From Burkholderiales bacterium (GTDB lineage: Bacteria > Pseudomonadota > Gammaproteobacteria > Burkholderiales > Burkholderiaceae_E): DNA of 45,980 nt. Positions 37,074 through 45,980 of the stretch are shown one piece after another; position 1 is the first letter of the stretch, and every line of letters starts with the position of its first letter. Both the position numbers and the translations under genes were made by a program. The notes under the pieces were generated by a model. The model was not told the origin of the DNA. It searched no databases and was given only the letters and a program-made list of their open reading frames with translations. The DNA lies in NCBI GenBank assembly GCA_005798775.1, contig SYIM01000003.1, forward strand, positions 1 to 45,980. Reading direction: 5' to 3'.

Positions 37074-38318
37074 ATGCGTTATTCGATCTTCAACCTGATC
37101 AGCCAGGCCCTGCAAGGCCATCGTGGTTGGCCGAGGGCGTGGCGTGCTGCAGCGCCCGCGTCAAGCTATGACGCAGTCATCGTAGGCGGCGGCGGTCACG
37201 GGCTGGCAAGCGCCTGGCATCTCGCCCGCGACCATGGCCTGCGTGTGGCAGTGCTCGAACGCGGCTGGATCGGGTCAGGTAATACCGGTCGCAACACCAC
37301 CGTGATCCGGTCCAATTACCTCCGCGAGCAGGCGATCCGTTTTCAGGATGAGAACCTTCGGCTCTGGACCGACCTGTCGGCGCGGCTCGACTTCAATCTC
37401 ATGGTGAGCCACCGCGGACAGATCGAGCTTCTTCAGACCTGGGGCAAGGTTCGCGACTCGCGCCGGCGCCTCCACACCATGCGAATGGCGGGGGCTGATT
37501 ACGATCTGCTGAGTGCGGATGAATGTTATCAGTTGGTCCCACTCCTTAACCGTGACCCGGCGATGCGGCTTCCCATTCTTGGAGGTGCCTGGCAGGGGCG
37601 CGCCGGCACCGTGCGTCACGATGCGGTAGCCTGGGGATATGCGCGTGCTGCAAGCACCGCAGGCGTGGATATTGTCGAGCGCTGCGAGGTGACCGGTATC
37701 GATTGTCCTGGCGGCTCGGTGAAGGGCGTGCGCACGTCTTGCGGCGACATCACCACGCCGCTGGTGGGTCTGGCGGTCGCGGGCCACTCGGGCCGGTTGG
37801 CGGCAATGGCGGGGCTGCGGCTTCCCATTGAGACAGTCGCTTTGCAGGCCTTTGTGTCCGAGCCGCTCAAGCCTGTGCTCGATATCGTGGTCACGGCGCC
37901 AGCGCTCGCGGTCTACCTCAGCCAATCTGACAAGGGTGAGCTCGTCATTGGCGGAGGGGCAGATGGGTATGCGTCCTATGCTCAGCGCGGTGCGCCCCAG
38001 GTGGTGCTCGACACCGTGGCCTCGATGATCGAGCTGTTTCCGTCTTTTGCGCGCATCAAGCTCCTTCGGCAGTGGGCAGGGGCGATTGATCTGTCGGTTG
38101 ACACCACGCCGATCGTCTCGAACACATCGGTCAAGGGATTGTTCGTGAGCACCGGTTGGGGCTCGGGCGGGTTCAAATCCATACCCGCAGGCGGTCGAAG
38201 TTTCGCGAGGCTGATCGCCACGGGCGAGGCTGATCCCTGGATCCAGCCGTTTTCGCTCGAGCGCTTCCTCACCGGGCGACTGCTGTTTGAAACTGCCAGC
38301 GCCTCCAACCGGTTCTAG
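37074..38318 (+). CDS. soxB: Sarcosine oxidase beta subunit-type FAD-dependent oxidoreductase
   Basis: [63 protein letters not shown]. Confidence 0.92.
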   Translation: MRYSIFNLISQALQGHRGWPRAWRAAAPASSYDAVIVGGGGHGLASAWHLARDHGLRVAVLERGWIGSGNTGRNTTVIRSNYLREQAIRFQDENLRLWTDLSARLDFNLMVSHRGQIELLQTWGKVRDSRRRLHTMRMAGADYDLLSADECYQLVPLLNRDPAMRLPILGGAWQGRAGTVRHDAVAWGYARAASTAGVDIVERCEVTGIDCPGGSVKGVRTSCGDITTPLVGLAVAGHSGRLAAMAGLRLPIETVALQAFVSEPLKPVLDIVVTAPALAVYLSQSDKGELVIGGGADGYASYAQRGAPQVVLDTVASMIELFPSFARIKLLRQWAGAIDLSVDTTPIVSNTSVKGLFVSTGWGSGGFKSIPAGGRSFARLIATGEADPWIQPFSLERFLTGRLLFETASASNRF

Positions 38319-38320
38319 CG

Positions 38321-38584
38321 ATGCTGAGACTTCACTGCCCCTTCTGCGGCGAGCGCCCTGAGACCGAATTTCAGTGCGCGGGCGAGGCCGCGCCGCGGCC
38401 GGACGATCCGGGGGCGCTTGATGAGGCCGCGTGGTCGCAGGTCCTGTATCAGCGTGCCAATCCCGCAGGCTGGAATATCGAGCTCTGGTGGCATGCGGCC
38501 GGATGTCGGCAATGGCTGCGTGTCGAGCGGCACACGCTTTCCCATGACACCGGGTCGATCACACTCGCCGGAGACCGGAATTGA
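38321..38584 (+). CDS. soxD: Sarcosine oxidase delta subunit-like
   Basis: MLRLHCPFCGERPETEFQCAGEA, WWHAAGCRQWLRVERHTLSH. Confidence 0.93.
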   Translation: MLRLHCPFCGERPETEFQCAGEAAPRPDDPGALDEAAWSQVLYQRANPAGWNIELWWHAAGCRQWLRVERHTLSHDTGSITLAGDRN

Positions 38585-41500
38585 AGGCGGGTTTTCGTCT
38601 TGCCCAGGGTGGCTCCGAGATCGACCGGTCGCAGCGGCTTGGGTTTCAGTTCGACGATCGGAGGCTCGAAGGTTTGGCAGGCGACACGCTGGCGTCGGCA
38701 CTGCTTGCCAATGGTGTTCGCACTGTCGCCCGCAGCTTCAAGCTTCATCGGCGGCGGGGCATTCGCGCCGAGGGCTGGGATGATCCGAATGCCTTCGTGC
38801 AACTGGTTGAACCCTGGGAGGAGCCCAACCTGCTCGCCACGCGGGCGCCGCTCGCAGAGGGGCTGGTCGCACGGGGTATGCATGGCTGGCCCGGTGTTGA
38901 ATGGGATGTCGGCGTCTTGGCTGACAGGCTCCATGCGCTCCTGCCCGCGGGGTTCTACTACAAGACCTTCAAGTGGCCGGGCTGGGCCTGGCCGCTCTAT
39001 GAGTCGCTGATTCGTCGCGCAGCCGGATTGGGACGTGCGCCTCGCACCGCAGGCGGCCCCTCGGTTGAGCGACGTCATGTGCAAGCCGATGTGCTGGTGG
39101 TGGGGGCTGGACCTGCCGGGGCGGCGGCGGTAGCACAGCTGCTCGCCGCAGGCTGCTCGGTGATCTGGGCCGATGATCGGGCCTCGCCTGGGGGGACGCT
39201 CGGTGCAAGTGCCGAGCCCGCCGATCGCACTGCGCTCGAGTCGATCCGCGGGGACGCAGGCCGCTGGTCGTCTGCGCCGGGTCTTCGCAGGCTTGCCGCC
39301 GCGACAGTGGTGGGCCTGTATGACCACGGCCTCGCCATTGCGGTCGAGCGCGACGGATGGTCGCGCGAATGCCTCTGGATGATCCGAGCCAACGCGATCT
39401 GCCTGGCCACGGGCGCCTTCGAGCGCGGCCTTCTTTTCGAGGATAACGACCGTCCGGGAGTGATGACCGCCAGCGCAGTACGCTCGGCGCTGCACCGTTA
39501 CGCAGTAGCCCCGTGTCGGCAGCTGGTGCTGGCGGCGAGCGATCTGTCGGCGTGGCAGGTCGCGCTCGAGGCGCATGATGCGGGCCTGCAGGTGGCGGCC
39601 GTCGTATCCCCGCGCTTAGCTGTGGCGCCCGCCACGCTTCATGCAGCGATACATGATCGAGGCATTGCACTTATCGAGGGACAAGTGCTTCGCACGCAGG
39701 GCGGACGGCATGGGTTATCGGCTGTCACAGTGAGCACGAGCGGCGCTGCGCGCACGCTTGCGTGCGATGGACTGGCGATCTCGGGCGGCTGGAATCCCGC
39801 GCTTCAGCTGTATGTGCAGGCCGGAGGCATTGCGCGCTACCACGCGGCAAGTGGCGCGCTGCGAGGCGAACCCGACGACCGGATGCTGGCGGTTGCAGGC
39901 GCTGTGGCGGGCGCGTTATCGACCGAAGCTTGCGCAGAAAGCGGCAGGCAAGCGGCGCGCGGGCTTCTTGATCGATTGGCAAGCGTGCGATTGGCAGGCG
40001 TGCGATTGGCAGGCGTGCGCGCAACCGGGGCGTCGGTCGCACCGGCTTCGGCGCAGCAGGCGGGCGAGACCCGATCGGGCGCGGCCCCGGCGCTCTCGGC
40101 TCATACGACCGAACCGCCGCCTGACCCGACCTCCCTCGTCGCCGCCCGCGTATTTGTCGATCTTGCTGGCGATGTGACGGCAGCTGATATCGCGCTTGCC
40201 TCGCGCGAGGGTTACTCGGCGACAGACTTGCTCAAGCGCTACACCACCTTGGGCATGGGCCCGGATCAGGGACGCTCAGCCGGGGTCGACGGCCTGCTGC
40301 ATCTGGCCCGGCTTGAAGGCCGTGATCCGTCGTCACTACCCCCCACCCGAGCTCGGCCACCCTTCGTACCGGTGGCCTTCGGCACACTGGCTGGATCCGA
40401 CCCTGGTCCGTTGATCCGGCCGGTCCGTGAAACGCCCATCACCGAATGGCATCGCGATCACGGGGCGGTGTTCTACGAATCCGGTGCCAATTGGCGACGG
40501 CCTGGTTATTACCTGCAAGCTGATGAGTCGATGGACGATGCCGTACGCCGCGAATGCCGTGCGGTTCGTCAGGCGGTAGGCGTCTACGACAGTTCGCCGC
40601 TGGGTAAATTCGAAATCGGCGGCCCGGATGCTGCGGTGTTTCTCGAGCGCGTGCTCGCCTGTCGGGTCTCCGATCTGCAGCCAGGCCGGGGCCGCTACGC
40701 GCTCGCGCTTCGAGAAGACGGTCGAATCTTTGATGACGGTACTGTGTTCCGGCTCGACGACAGGCGGTATTGGCTGAGCAGCACTGCGGGCAACGCAGAT
40801 GCGATGGCGAGCTGGCTCGAGTACGCGCGCCAGTGGCTGTTCAAGGGGGCGCTACGGGTGATGATTGAGCCCGTGGCATCGCATTGGGCCGATATCGTGG
40901 TCTGTGGACCGCAGGCGCGCGAGCTGCTTTCGCGACTGGTGGCGCCTCAGGTTCGCGTCGAGCTCGCCCGCGAGTCGTTTGCCTTCATGCGATGGCGGTC
41001 GGTGACAGTGGCGGGTATCGAGGCGCGCGTGTTTCGGGTGAGTTTTACCGGTGAACTCAGCTTTGAGCTTTGCGTACCCGCTTCGCGCGGGCTAGCGCTC
41101 TGGGAGGCGGTGATGGCGGCGGGTGCCGACCTGGGCATTGAGCCGGTAGGGTCGGAGGCCAATCATGTGTTGCGCGTTGAAAAGGGTTTCATCTCGCTCG
41201 GCCATGAAGTGGACGGAGACACGAACGCCGATGATCTGGGTCTGGGATGGGGCGTGCATTGGGACAAGCCTGACTTCATCGGACGGCGCTCTCTGGCGCG
41301 TGATCGGGCTCAGCCCGCGGCGCGCAGGCATCTGGTCGGGCTCGAGTGCGTCGATGAAGGGCTACCCTTTGAAGAAGGTGCTCAGCTTCTGAGTGGCGAC
41401 GCAGTGCTGGTTGCGAGTCAGTGCGAGTCGATCGGACTGGTGACCGCCAGCGTAAACAGCGAAGCACTGGGCCGGCCGATCGCGCTCGCCTTGCTCGAAG

Positions 41501-41697
41501 CGGGGCGGTTGAGAACGGGCGAAGTGGTACAGGTCACCCAGGCGCAGCCGATGCGAGCGCGCGGGCGTCTGCCGACTGCCGGTGCATCGGGCGACGCGGT
41601 TCGGCCCGGTCAACCCGCGAAGGGCTTGAGCCTTCGCGCGGCGCGGGTGGTGGCGCCGATCTTCTTTGATGGCGAGGGCGGGAGGATGCGTGGCTGA
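38581..41697 (+). CDS. soxA: Sarcosine oxidase alpha subunit-like
   Basis: 1038 aa; LAGDTLASALLANGVRTVARSFKLHRRRGIRAEG, VLVVGAGPAGAAAV, C-terminal GcvT-like domain; TTG start overlapping soxD stop. Confidence 0.92.
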   Translation: MKAGFRLAQGGSEIDRSQRLGFQFDDRRLEGLAGDTLASALLANGVRTVARSFKLHRRRGIRAEGWDDPNAFVQLVEPWEEPNLLATRAPLAEGLVARGMHGWPGVEWDVGVLADRLHALLPAGFYYKTFKWPGWAWPLYESLIRRAAGLGRAPRTAGGPSVERRHVQADVLVVGAGPAGAAAVAQLLAAGCSVIWADDRASPGGTLGASAEPADRTALESIRGDAGRWSSAPGLRRLAAATVVGLYDHGLAIAVERDGWSRECLWMIRANAICLATGAFERGLLFEDNDRPGVMTASAVRSALHRYAVAPCRQLVLAASDLSAWQVALEAHDAGLQVAAVVSPRLAVAPATLHAAIHDRGIALIEGQVLRTQGGRHGLSAVTVSTSGAARTLACDGLAISGGWNPALQLYVQAGGIARYHAASGALRGEPDDRMLAVAGAVAGALSTEACAESGRQAARGLLDRLASVRLAGVRLAGVRATGASVAPASAQQAGETRSGAAPALSAHTTEPPPDPTSLVAARVFVDLAGDVTAADIALASREGYSATDLLKRYTTLGMGPDQGRSAGVDGLLHLARLEGRDPSSLPPTRARPPFVPVAFGTLAGSDPGPLIRPVRETPITEWHRDHGAVFYESGANWRRPGYYLQADESMDDAVRRECRAVRQAVGVYDSSPLGKFEIGGPDAAVFLERVLACRVSDLQPGRGRYALALREDGRIFDDGTVFRLDDRRYWLSSTAGNADAMASWLEYARQWLFKGALRVMIEPVASHWADIVVCGPQARELLSRLVAPQVRVELARESFAFMRWRSVTVAGIEARVFRVSFTGELSFELCVPASRGLALWEAVMAAGADLGIEPVGSEANHVLRVEKGFISLGHEVDGDTNADDLGLGWGVHWDKPDFIGRRSLARDRAQPAARRHLVGLECVDEGLPFEEGAQLLSGDAVLVASQCESIGLVTASVNSEALGRPIALALLEAGRLRTGEVVQVTQAQPMRARGRLPTAGASGDAVRPGQPAKGLSLRAARVVAPIFFDGEGGRMRG
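39976..40020 (+). repeat. In-frame 15-bp tandem repeat (3 copies) inside soxA
   Basis: TTGGCAAGCGTGCGA / TTGGCAGGCGTGCGA / TTGGCAGGCGTGCGC encoding LASVR-LAGVR-LAGVR. Confidence 0.95.
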
Positions 41698-42238
41698 ATC
41701 GCCTGTAGTGCTCTGGCTCGAGCGGGCTCCGCCCAGGGCCTTGATCTCGGTGCGTCTCGATCCCGCTGCGGAAAGTGACTGGGTGGGCCAGGCACTGGGT
41801 GTTGAATGGCGGTCCCAGCCCCTGACGCTCCACCATGCGCAGCGTTGGCGTTGGTGGTCGACCTCCCCGGGCGTCTGGCTGATTGAGGGGTCGGCAGAGG
41901 ACGAAGCGCGGCTTTATCGCTTGCTCGAATCGGCGGGCGCAGCCCGCCTGGCGCTTGTTACGGTGGTGAGCGATGCGTGGGCAGGGCTACGCCTGAGAGG
42001 ATCCGCCCTGGCCCTCGCCGATCTGTTCGAACGCGCGGGACCGGTGGGCTCAGAGGCACTGGCAGGGCGCTGTCTGGCGACCCGGCTGGGTGCCTTCCCG
42101 GTCACACTGGTTGAGTCGCCTTCTGCAGAAGAGGGGCATGCGCTTGCTTCCAGGCAGATTGAACTGTGGGTGGAGCGGCCGCTGCTCGGGTCCCTCGAGC
42201 AGTGGCTGATCCGGCTGGGTGCGCTGAAAGAGCTCTGA
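41690..42238 (+). CDS. soxG: Sarcosine oxidase gamma subunit-like
   Basis: Downstream of soxA; SVRLDPAAESDWVGQALGVEW...WLIEGSAEDEARLYRLLE; likely GTG 41690 overlapping soxA stop. Confidence 0.82.
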   Translation: MAESPVVLWLERAPPRALISVRLDPAAESDWVGQALGVEWRSQPLTLHHAQRWRWWSTSPGVWLIEGSAEDEARLYRLLESAGAARLALVTVVSDAWAGLRLRGSALALADLFERAGPVGSEALAGRCLATRLGAFPVTLVESPSAEEGHALASRQIELWVERPLLGSLEQWLIRLGALKEL

Positions 42239-42242
42239 AAAG

Positions 42243-42343
42243 GCGCTGAGCGGGGCGCTGAGCGGGGCGCTGAGCGGGGCGCTGAGCGGGGCGCTGAGCG
42301 GGGCGCTGAGCGGGGCGCTGAGCGGGCGCTGAGGGCGCGCTGA
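42243..42343. repeat. 12-bp minisatellite (GCGCTGAGCGGG)n
   Basis: Units start at 42243, 42255, 42267, 42279, 42291, 42303, 42315, then degenerate copies. Confidence 0.97.
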
Positions 42344-42346
42344 TGC

Positions 42347-43348
42347 TTACGCCGCTGCGTCGGGTTCGGCTGCGACGCGTTTCTTGATGGGACGGATTGC
42401 GCGCCTCGTGGGGTCGCGACGGGCGTCGCCGTTGGAGGTTTCACCGGCAGACGGGGCCTTCGCCGCCGCGCTTGACCTTGCTGCGGCCGATGCCGCCGCC
42501 GCGCTCGACCTTGCTGCCGCCGATGCCGCCGCCGCCTCGGCCGCCACCACATGCCGCTGAAGAAGGGCGATCAGCCCTGAAAACACCTTGGGCGTGCCTG
42601 CCACGATCTGCTCGGAAAACAGGTAATCGCCGTCGGCACCGAAATTACCCACCATTCCGCCCGCCTCGGTAATGAGGAGGCTGCCAGCCGCCGCATCCCA
42701 GGGCGCGAGGCCCAGTTCAAAGAACCCATCGAGGCGACCAGCAGCAACATAGGCGAGATCGAGTGCCGCAGCCCCGGGGCGACGAAGGCCCGCGGCCCGC
42801 TCCATGACCACCCGCATCATGGCGAGGTAACCATCGAGCATGTCGAGCTTTCGAAATGGAAAGCCGGTTCCGATCAGAGACTCTTCAATGCGGATCCGCT
42901 TCGAGACCCGGATTCGCCTGCCATTGAGATAGGCTCCTCGACCACGCGAAGCGGTGAAGAGCTCATCTCGCGACGGGTCGTACACCACCGCCTGGGTGAC
43001 CACGCCCTTCTGCATGAGTGCGATGGACACCGCGTATTGCGGAAAGCCGTGAATGAAATTTGTGGTGCCATCGAGGGGGTCGATGATCCAGATGTGTTCA
43101 GCCTCGCGGGGATGGCCCGCAGCGCCTTTGGGATCGTGGCCTGATTCTTCGGCGAGGATAGAATGGTTCGGATAAGCGGTGCGTAGCACCTCGATGATGG
43201 CCTCTTCCGACGCGCGATCGACTTCTGTGACGAAATCGTTGCGCTGTTTTCGGGCCACCGCCAGCGTGTCAAGGTCGAGGCTGGCCCGGTTGATGATTCG
43301 GCCGGCCTGCCGAGCGGCCCGAACCGCGATGTTGAGCATCGGATGCAT
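42347..43348 (-). CDS. suhB: Inositol monophosphatase family protein (SuhB) with Ala-rich C-terminal extension
   Basis: [60 protein letters not shown]; extension [28 protein letters not shown]... Confidence 0.93.
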   Translation of the reverse strand: MHPMLNIAVRAARQAGRIINRASLDLDTLAVARKQRNDFVTEVDRASEEAIIEVLRTAYPNHSILAEESGHDPKGAAGHPREAEHIWIIDPLDGTTNFIHGFPQYAVSIALMQKGVVTQAVVYDPSRDELFTASRGRGAYLNGRRIRVSKRIRIEESLIGTGFPFRKLDMLDGYLAMMRVVMERAAGLRRPGAAALDLAYVAAGRLDGFFELGLAPWDAAAGSLLITEAGGMVGNFGADGDYLFSEQIVAGTPKVFSGLIALLQRHVVAAEAAAASAAARSSAAAASAAARSSAAAKAPSAGETSNGDARRDPTRRAIRPIKKRVAAEPDAAA

Positions 43349-43385
43349 GAACGCGTCCTGAAATCGATCATTTTAAGGGAAGCCG

Positions 43386-44177
43386 ATGCACGGGCTGCAG
43401 TTCGATCCACCGGAAGCGTTTTCAAGAATCCGTTTCGTGCTAGTTCAGCCCAGTCATCCGGGCAATGTTGGGGCCACTGCCCGCGCCATGCGGGTGATGG
43501 GGTTTAAGCAGTTGGTGTTGGTCGACCCGCGCTTTCCCGATGTGCTTTTGCACCCGGACGCGATCGCCTTTGCGAGTAACGCCGCCGGAGTGCTGGCGCA
43601 CGCCCGGGTGCATGCCACGCTGGAAGAAGCGCTGGCACCGGTGTCGTTTGCTGTGGCGGTCAGTGCGTCATCGCGCGAGTTTGGCGCCACGCCGCAGACG
43701 CCTTCCGCGGCTGCGCGCGAAGCCCTGCGCGAACTGTCGATCGATGGCGTTCATCAGGTGGCGTTTGTGTTTGGTCCGGAGCGCACCGGACTTTCCATTG
43801 AATCGGTGGGCCGTTGTCAGGCGGTCACGTCGATTCCGACCGCGCCTGGCCATGGTTCGCTCAACCTGGCGCAGGCCGTGCAGGTGATGGCCTACACGCT
43901 TTCCTGCGAGGTTGCCACGCCCATCGAGCCCGATTTGCCGTGGCAAGGACGCCTCGCTACGCATGAAGCGGTCGAGCGGGTCTTCGAACACCTGGAGCGC
44001 TCCATGGTGGCGATCGGCTTCATCGATCCCCGGCATCCCAAGAAACTCATGCCGAGGCTCAGGCGGCTGCTGTCGCGCACTCGGCTCGAGATGGAGGAGG
44101 TCGATATCCTGCGCGGCATCTGCACCCAGATCGACCGACAGGCGGCGCTTCTTGATAAGGCGCGTCGCCAACCCTGA
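43386..44177 (+). CDS. trmJ: tRNA/rRNA methyltransferase, SpoU/TrmH family (TrmJ)
   Basis: [47 protein letters not shown]. Confidence 0.93.
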   Translation: MHGLQFDPPEAFSRIRFVLVQPSHPGNVGATARAMRVMGFKQLVLVDPRFPDVLLHPDAIAFASNAAGVLAHARVHATLEEALAPVSFAVAVSASSREFGATPQTPSAAAREALRELSIDGVHQVAFVFGPERTGLSIESVGRCQAVTSIPTAPGHGSLNLAQAVQVMAYTLSCEVATPIEPDLPWQGRLATHEAVERVFEHLERSMVAIGFIDPRHPKKLMPRLRRLLSRTRLEMEEVDILRGICTQIDRQAALLDKARRQP

Positions 44178-44275
44178 GCGAGCAAGGTTTCCCGTCAGCG
44201 CCTAAACTCACGCCCTTTGAGAGGGACGGACCCGCGAGCGGCGTCCGTGCCGAAGCCGACCTGGCCCGGAGTGCA

Positions 44276-45031
44276 ATGATCATGCTCGAGCGACTGCGCG
44301 ACGACATCGCAGCGGTGAGAGAGCGCGACCCAGCAGCGCGTTCAACGCTCGAGGTGTGCCTGTGTTATCCGGGTATTCACGCGCTCGCGTTCCATCGTCT
44401 GGCCAACCGCCTGTGGCAGGCGCGCTGGACCATCGCAGCGCGCTGGGTTTCGCATCTGAGCCGTTTCCTCACCGGTATTGAGATCCATCCCGGCGCGACC
44501 ATCGGACGGCGAGTGTTCATCGATCATGGCATGGGCGTTGTGATCGGCGAGACTGCCGAGATTGGCGACGATTGCACCATCTACCAGGGGGTCACCCTGG
44601 GCGGTACTTCGCTGGTACGCGGATCAAAGCGTCACCCTACCCTCGCACCCGGGGTGGTAGTGGGGGCAGGCGCCAAGGTTTTGGGGCCTTTTACTGTGGG
44701 AGAGGGCGCGCGCATCGGCTCCAATTCGGTGGTGGTAAAGGAAGTCCCCCCCGGCGCTACCGCGGTGGGCGTTCCGGCACGGGTGATCGAGAGCGAGGAA
44801 GCACAGCGCCGCGAGGCCCGGGCTGCGAAGATGGGCTTCTCCGCCTATGCGGTAACGCAGTCAGCCGACGACCCGCTGGTGATCGCGCTGCACCGACTCA
44901 TCGATCATGTCGCCGATCAGGATCGGCAGATCGAGGCGCTTCAGCAGGCGCTCAGCAAGTTAGGGGCGAATGTGACGCGCGGAGAGTCCCATCTTCTTGA
45001 CGTAAAAACGCTCACGCGGCTGGTAGATTAG
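44276..45031 (+). CDS. cysE: Serine O-acetyltransferase
   Basis: [43 protein letters not shown] left-handed beta-helix hexapeptides. Confidence 0.95.
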   Translation: MIMLERLRDDIAAVRERDPAARSTLEVCLCYPGIHALAFHRLANRLWQARWTIAARWVSHLSRFLTGIEIHPGATIGRRVFIDHGMGVVIGETAEIGDDCTIYQGVTLGGTSLVRGSKRHPTLAPGVVVGAGAKVLGPFTVGEGARIGSNSVVVKEVPPGATAVGVPARVIESEEAQRREARAAKMGFSAYAVTQSADDPLVIALHRLIDHVADQDRQIEALQQALSKLGANVTRGESHLLDVKTLTRLVD

Positions 45032-45788
45032 GTAAAACGCTCTCCCACCCTTCCGCCCCCACCCTCAACACCCCGCCTCGGCCGCTCGCCGCGAGCCAGT
45101 CGGGCAGCACCCAGCGCTCAAGTCCCTCGCCCAGGGAATAACTCCCCGGCCGGTGCGTGTGTCCATGAATCGCCCGCCGAACTCCCGCAGTGATGAGCGC
45201 AGCGCGCACCGCTGCCTCGTTCACGTCGCCGATATCGTGCCCCTGTTTGTTCCGCTCACTCTGCGTGCGCATCTCGCGGGCAATCGCCAAGCGCTCAGCG
45301 AGCGGCCGCGACAGAAAACGCGCTTGCCAGCCTTCGCTACGCACCTCGGTGCGAAACCGCTGATAGGCGTGGTCATCGGTGCACCAGGCATCGCCGTGGG
45401 CAAGGAGCACTGGCTCACCGAACAACTCCACCAAGGTGGGGTCGTCGAGCAACAGGGCACCGCAGCGCTCGGGCCAGGCGAGGTCGGGCCCGTCGCTCCC
45501 CAACAGGAAGTCGCGGTTGCCGCGCATGAGCGCTACGCGCACGCCCTGGTTCACGAGTCCCTTCAGGCGCTCGCCCAGTGCAGCCGCGACCTGATCGGGC
45601 TGATCGTCGCCCACCCAGGCCTCGAAGATGTCGCCTAACAAAAATAAATGGGTGATGGACGAGGCCTGCGCGTCCAGCGCCTTGAAAAATTGCGCGGCGG
45701 TGTTGGGGTCGTGATCGCCCAGGTGCATGTCCGAGGCGAAAAGGGCTACCTCGCCCGCACCGACACTCAGCCGCGCCGCACGACTCAC
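45012..45788 (-). CDS. lpxH: UDP-2,3-diacylglucosamine diphosphatase
   Basis: [60 protein letters not shown] start. Confidence 0.94.
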   Translation of the reverse strand: MSRAARLSVGAGEVALFASDMHLGDHDPNTAAQFFKALDAQASSITHLFLLGDIFEAWVGDDQPDQVAAALGERLKGLVNQGVRVALMRGNRDFLLGSDGPDLAWPERCGALLLDDPTLVELFGEPVLLAHGDAWCTDDHAYQRFRTEVRSEGWQARFLSRPLAERLAIAREMRTQSERNKQGHDIGDVNEAAVRAALITAGVRRAIHGHTHRPGSYSLGEGLERWVLPDWLAASGRGGVLRVGAEGWESVLPNLPAA

Positions 45789-45980
45789 TTGCCGCCGACC
45801 ACCGTGATCGACTCAATCACCACCGGCTCCGCGGGCACATCGGCCATCGGGCCCATGCGCGTCGTCTTCACGCCCTTGATGGCATTCACCACCTCCATGC
45901 CCTTGATCACTTTCCCGAATACCGCATAGCCATGGCCATCGGGTTTCGGGTGATTGAGCATATCGTTGTCGGCGACGTTG
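45785..45980 (-). CDS. Cyclophilin-type peptidyl-prolyl isomerase, C-terminal part (runs off right edge)
   Basis: Reverse strand reads [64 protein letters not shown]; absent from ORF track. Confidence 0.92.
   Translation of the reverse strand, partial: NVADNDMLNHPKPDGHGYAVFGKVIKGMEVVNAIKGVKTTRMGPMADVPAEPVVIESITVVGGK

Noticed and set aside
38449-39576. 375-aa minus-strand ORF opposite soxD/soxA
   Set aside because: Antisense shadow of conserved sarcosine oxidase genes
37074-42238. Complete creatinine degradation pathway together with the creatininase-family gene
   Set aside because: No creatinase in the window, and creatininase-family members have diverse amide substrates; only a partial analogy
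42243-42343. CRISPR-like array
   Set aside because: Units are 12 bp, directly abutting, with no unique spacers and no cas genes: simple minisatellite
42244-42347. Minus-strand ORF with (RSAP)n repeats in 41914..42552
   Set aside because: Result of the 12-bp repeat being open in that frame; no start/RBS or conserved domain support

Overview
GC-rich proteobacterial (probably Burkholderiales-like) chromosome segment. A large catabolic and transport region (~145-42238) lies between housekeeping genes: mutS (5' end only, left edge, minus strand) on one side and suhB / trmJ / cysE / lpxH / cyclophilin on the other. The middle holds two TRAP transporter loci, a Bug/TctC binding protein, an amino-acid-type ABC permease and binding protein, two amidases, several GSTs, a TauD-like and an IPNS-like dioxygenase, a Rieske ring-hydroxylating oxygenase (alpha/beta), SbtA plus a divergent LysR, kynureninase, a subtilase lipoprotein, an orphan form-II-type molybdenum hydroxylase large subunit, a divergent NAD+-dependent DNA ligase, and a soxBDAG-type operon. 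The most unusual items are: (1) a fused alpha/beta-hydrolase (arylformamidase-like) + CMP/dCMP-type deaminase protein next to the Rieske oxygenase and a C-terminal remnant of an SDR dehydrogenase; (2) a small antitoxin/PIN-toxin unit bounded by exact 28-bp direct repeats, with a frameshifted toxin and a 3x GATGACCA 12-bp-period array upstream of the antitoxin; (3) an alpha/beta-hydrolase inside a TRAP operon whose nucleophile elbow reads GQATGG (Ala at the nucleophile position); (4) a PhnZ-like HD protein in a tightly packed operon divergent from soxBDAG, with a long hairpin/palindrome between them; (5) a 12-bp minisatellite at the junction of accessory and housekeeping genes. All family assignments come from reading motifs; no database search was run.
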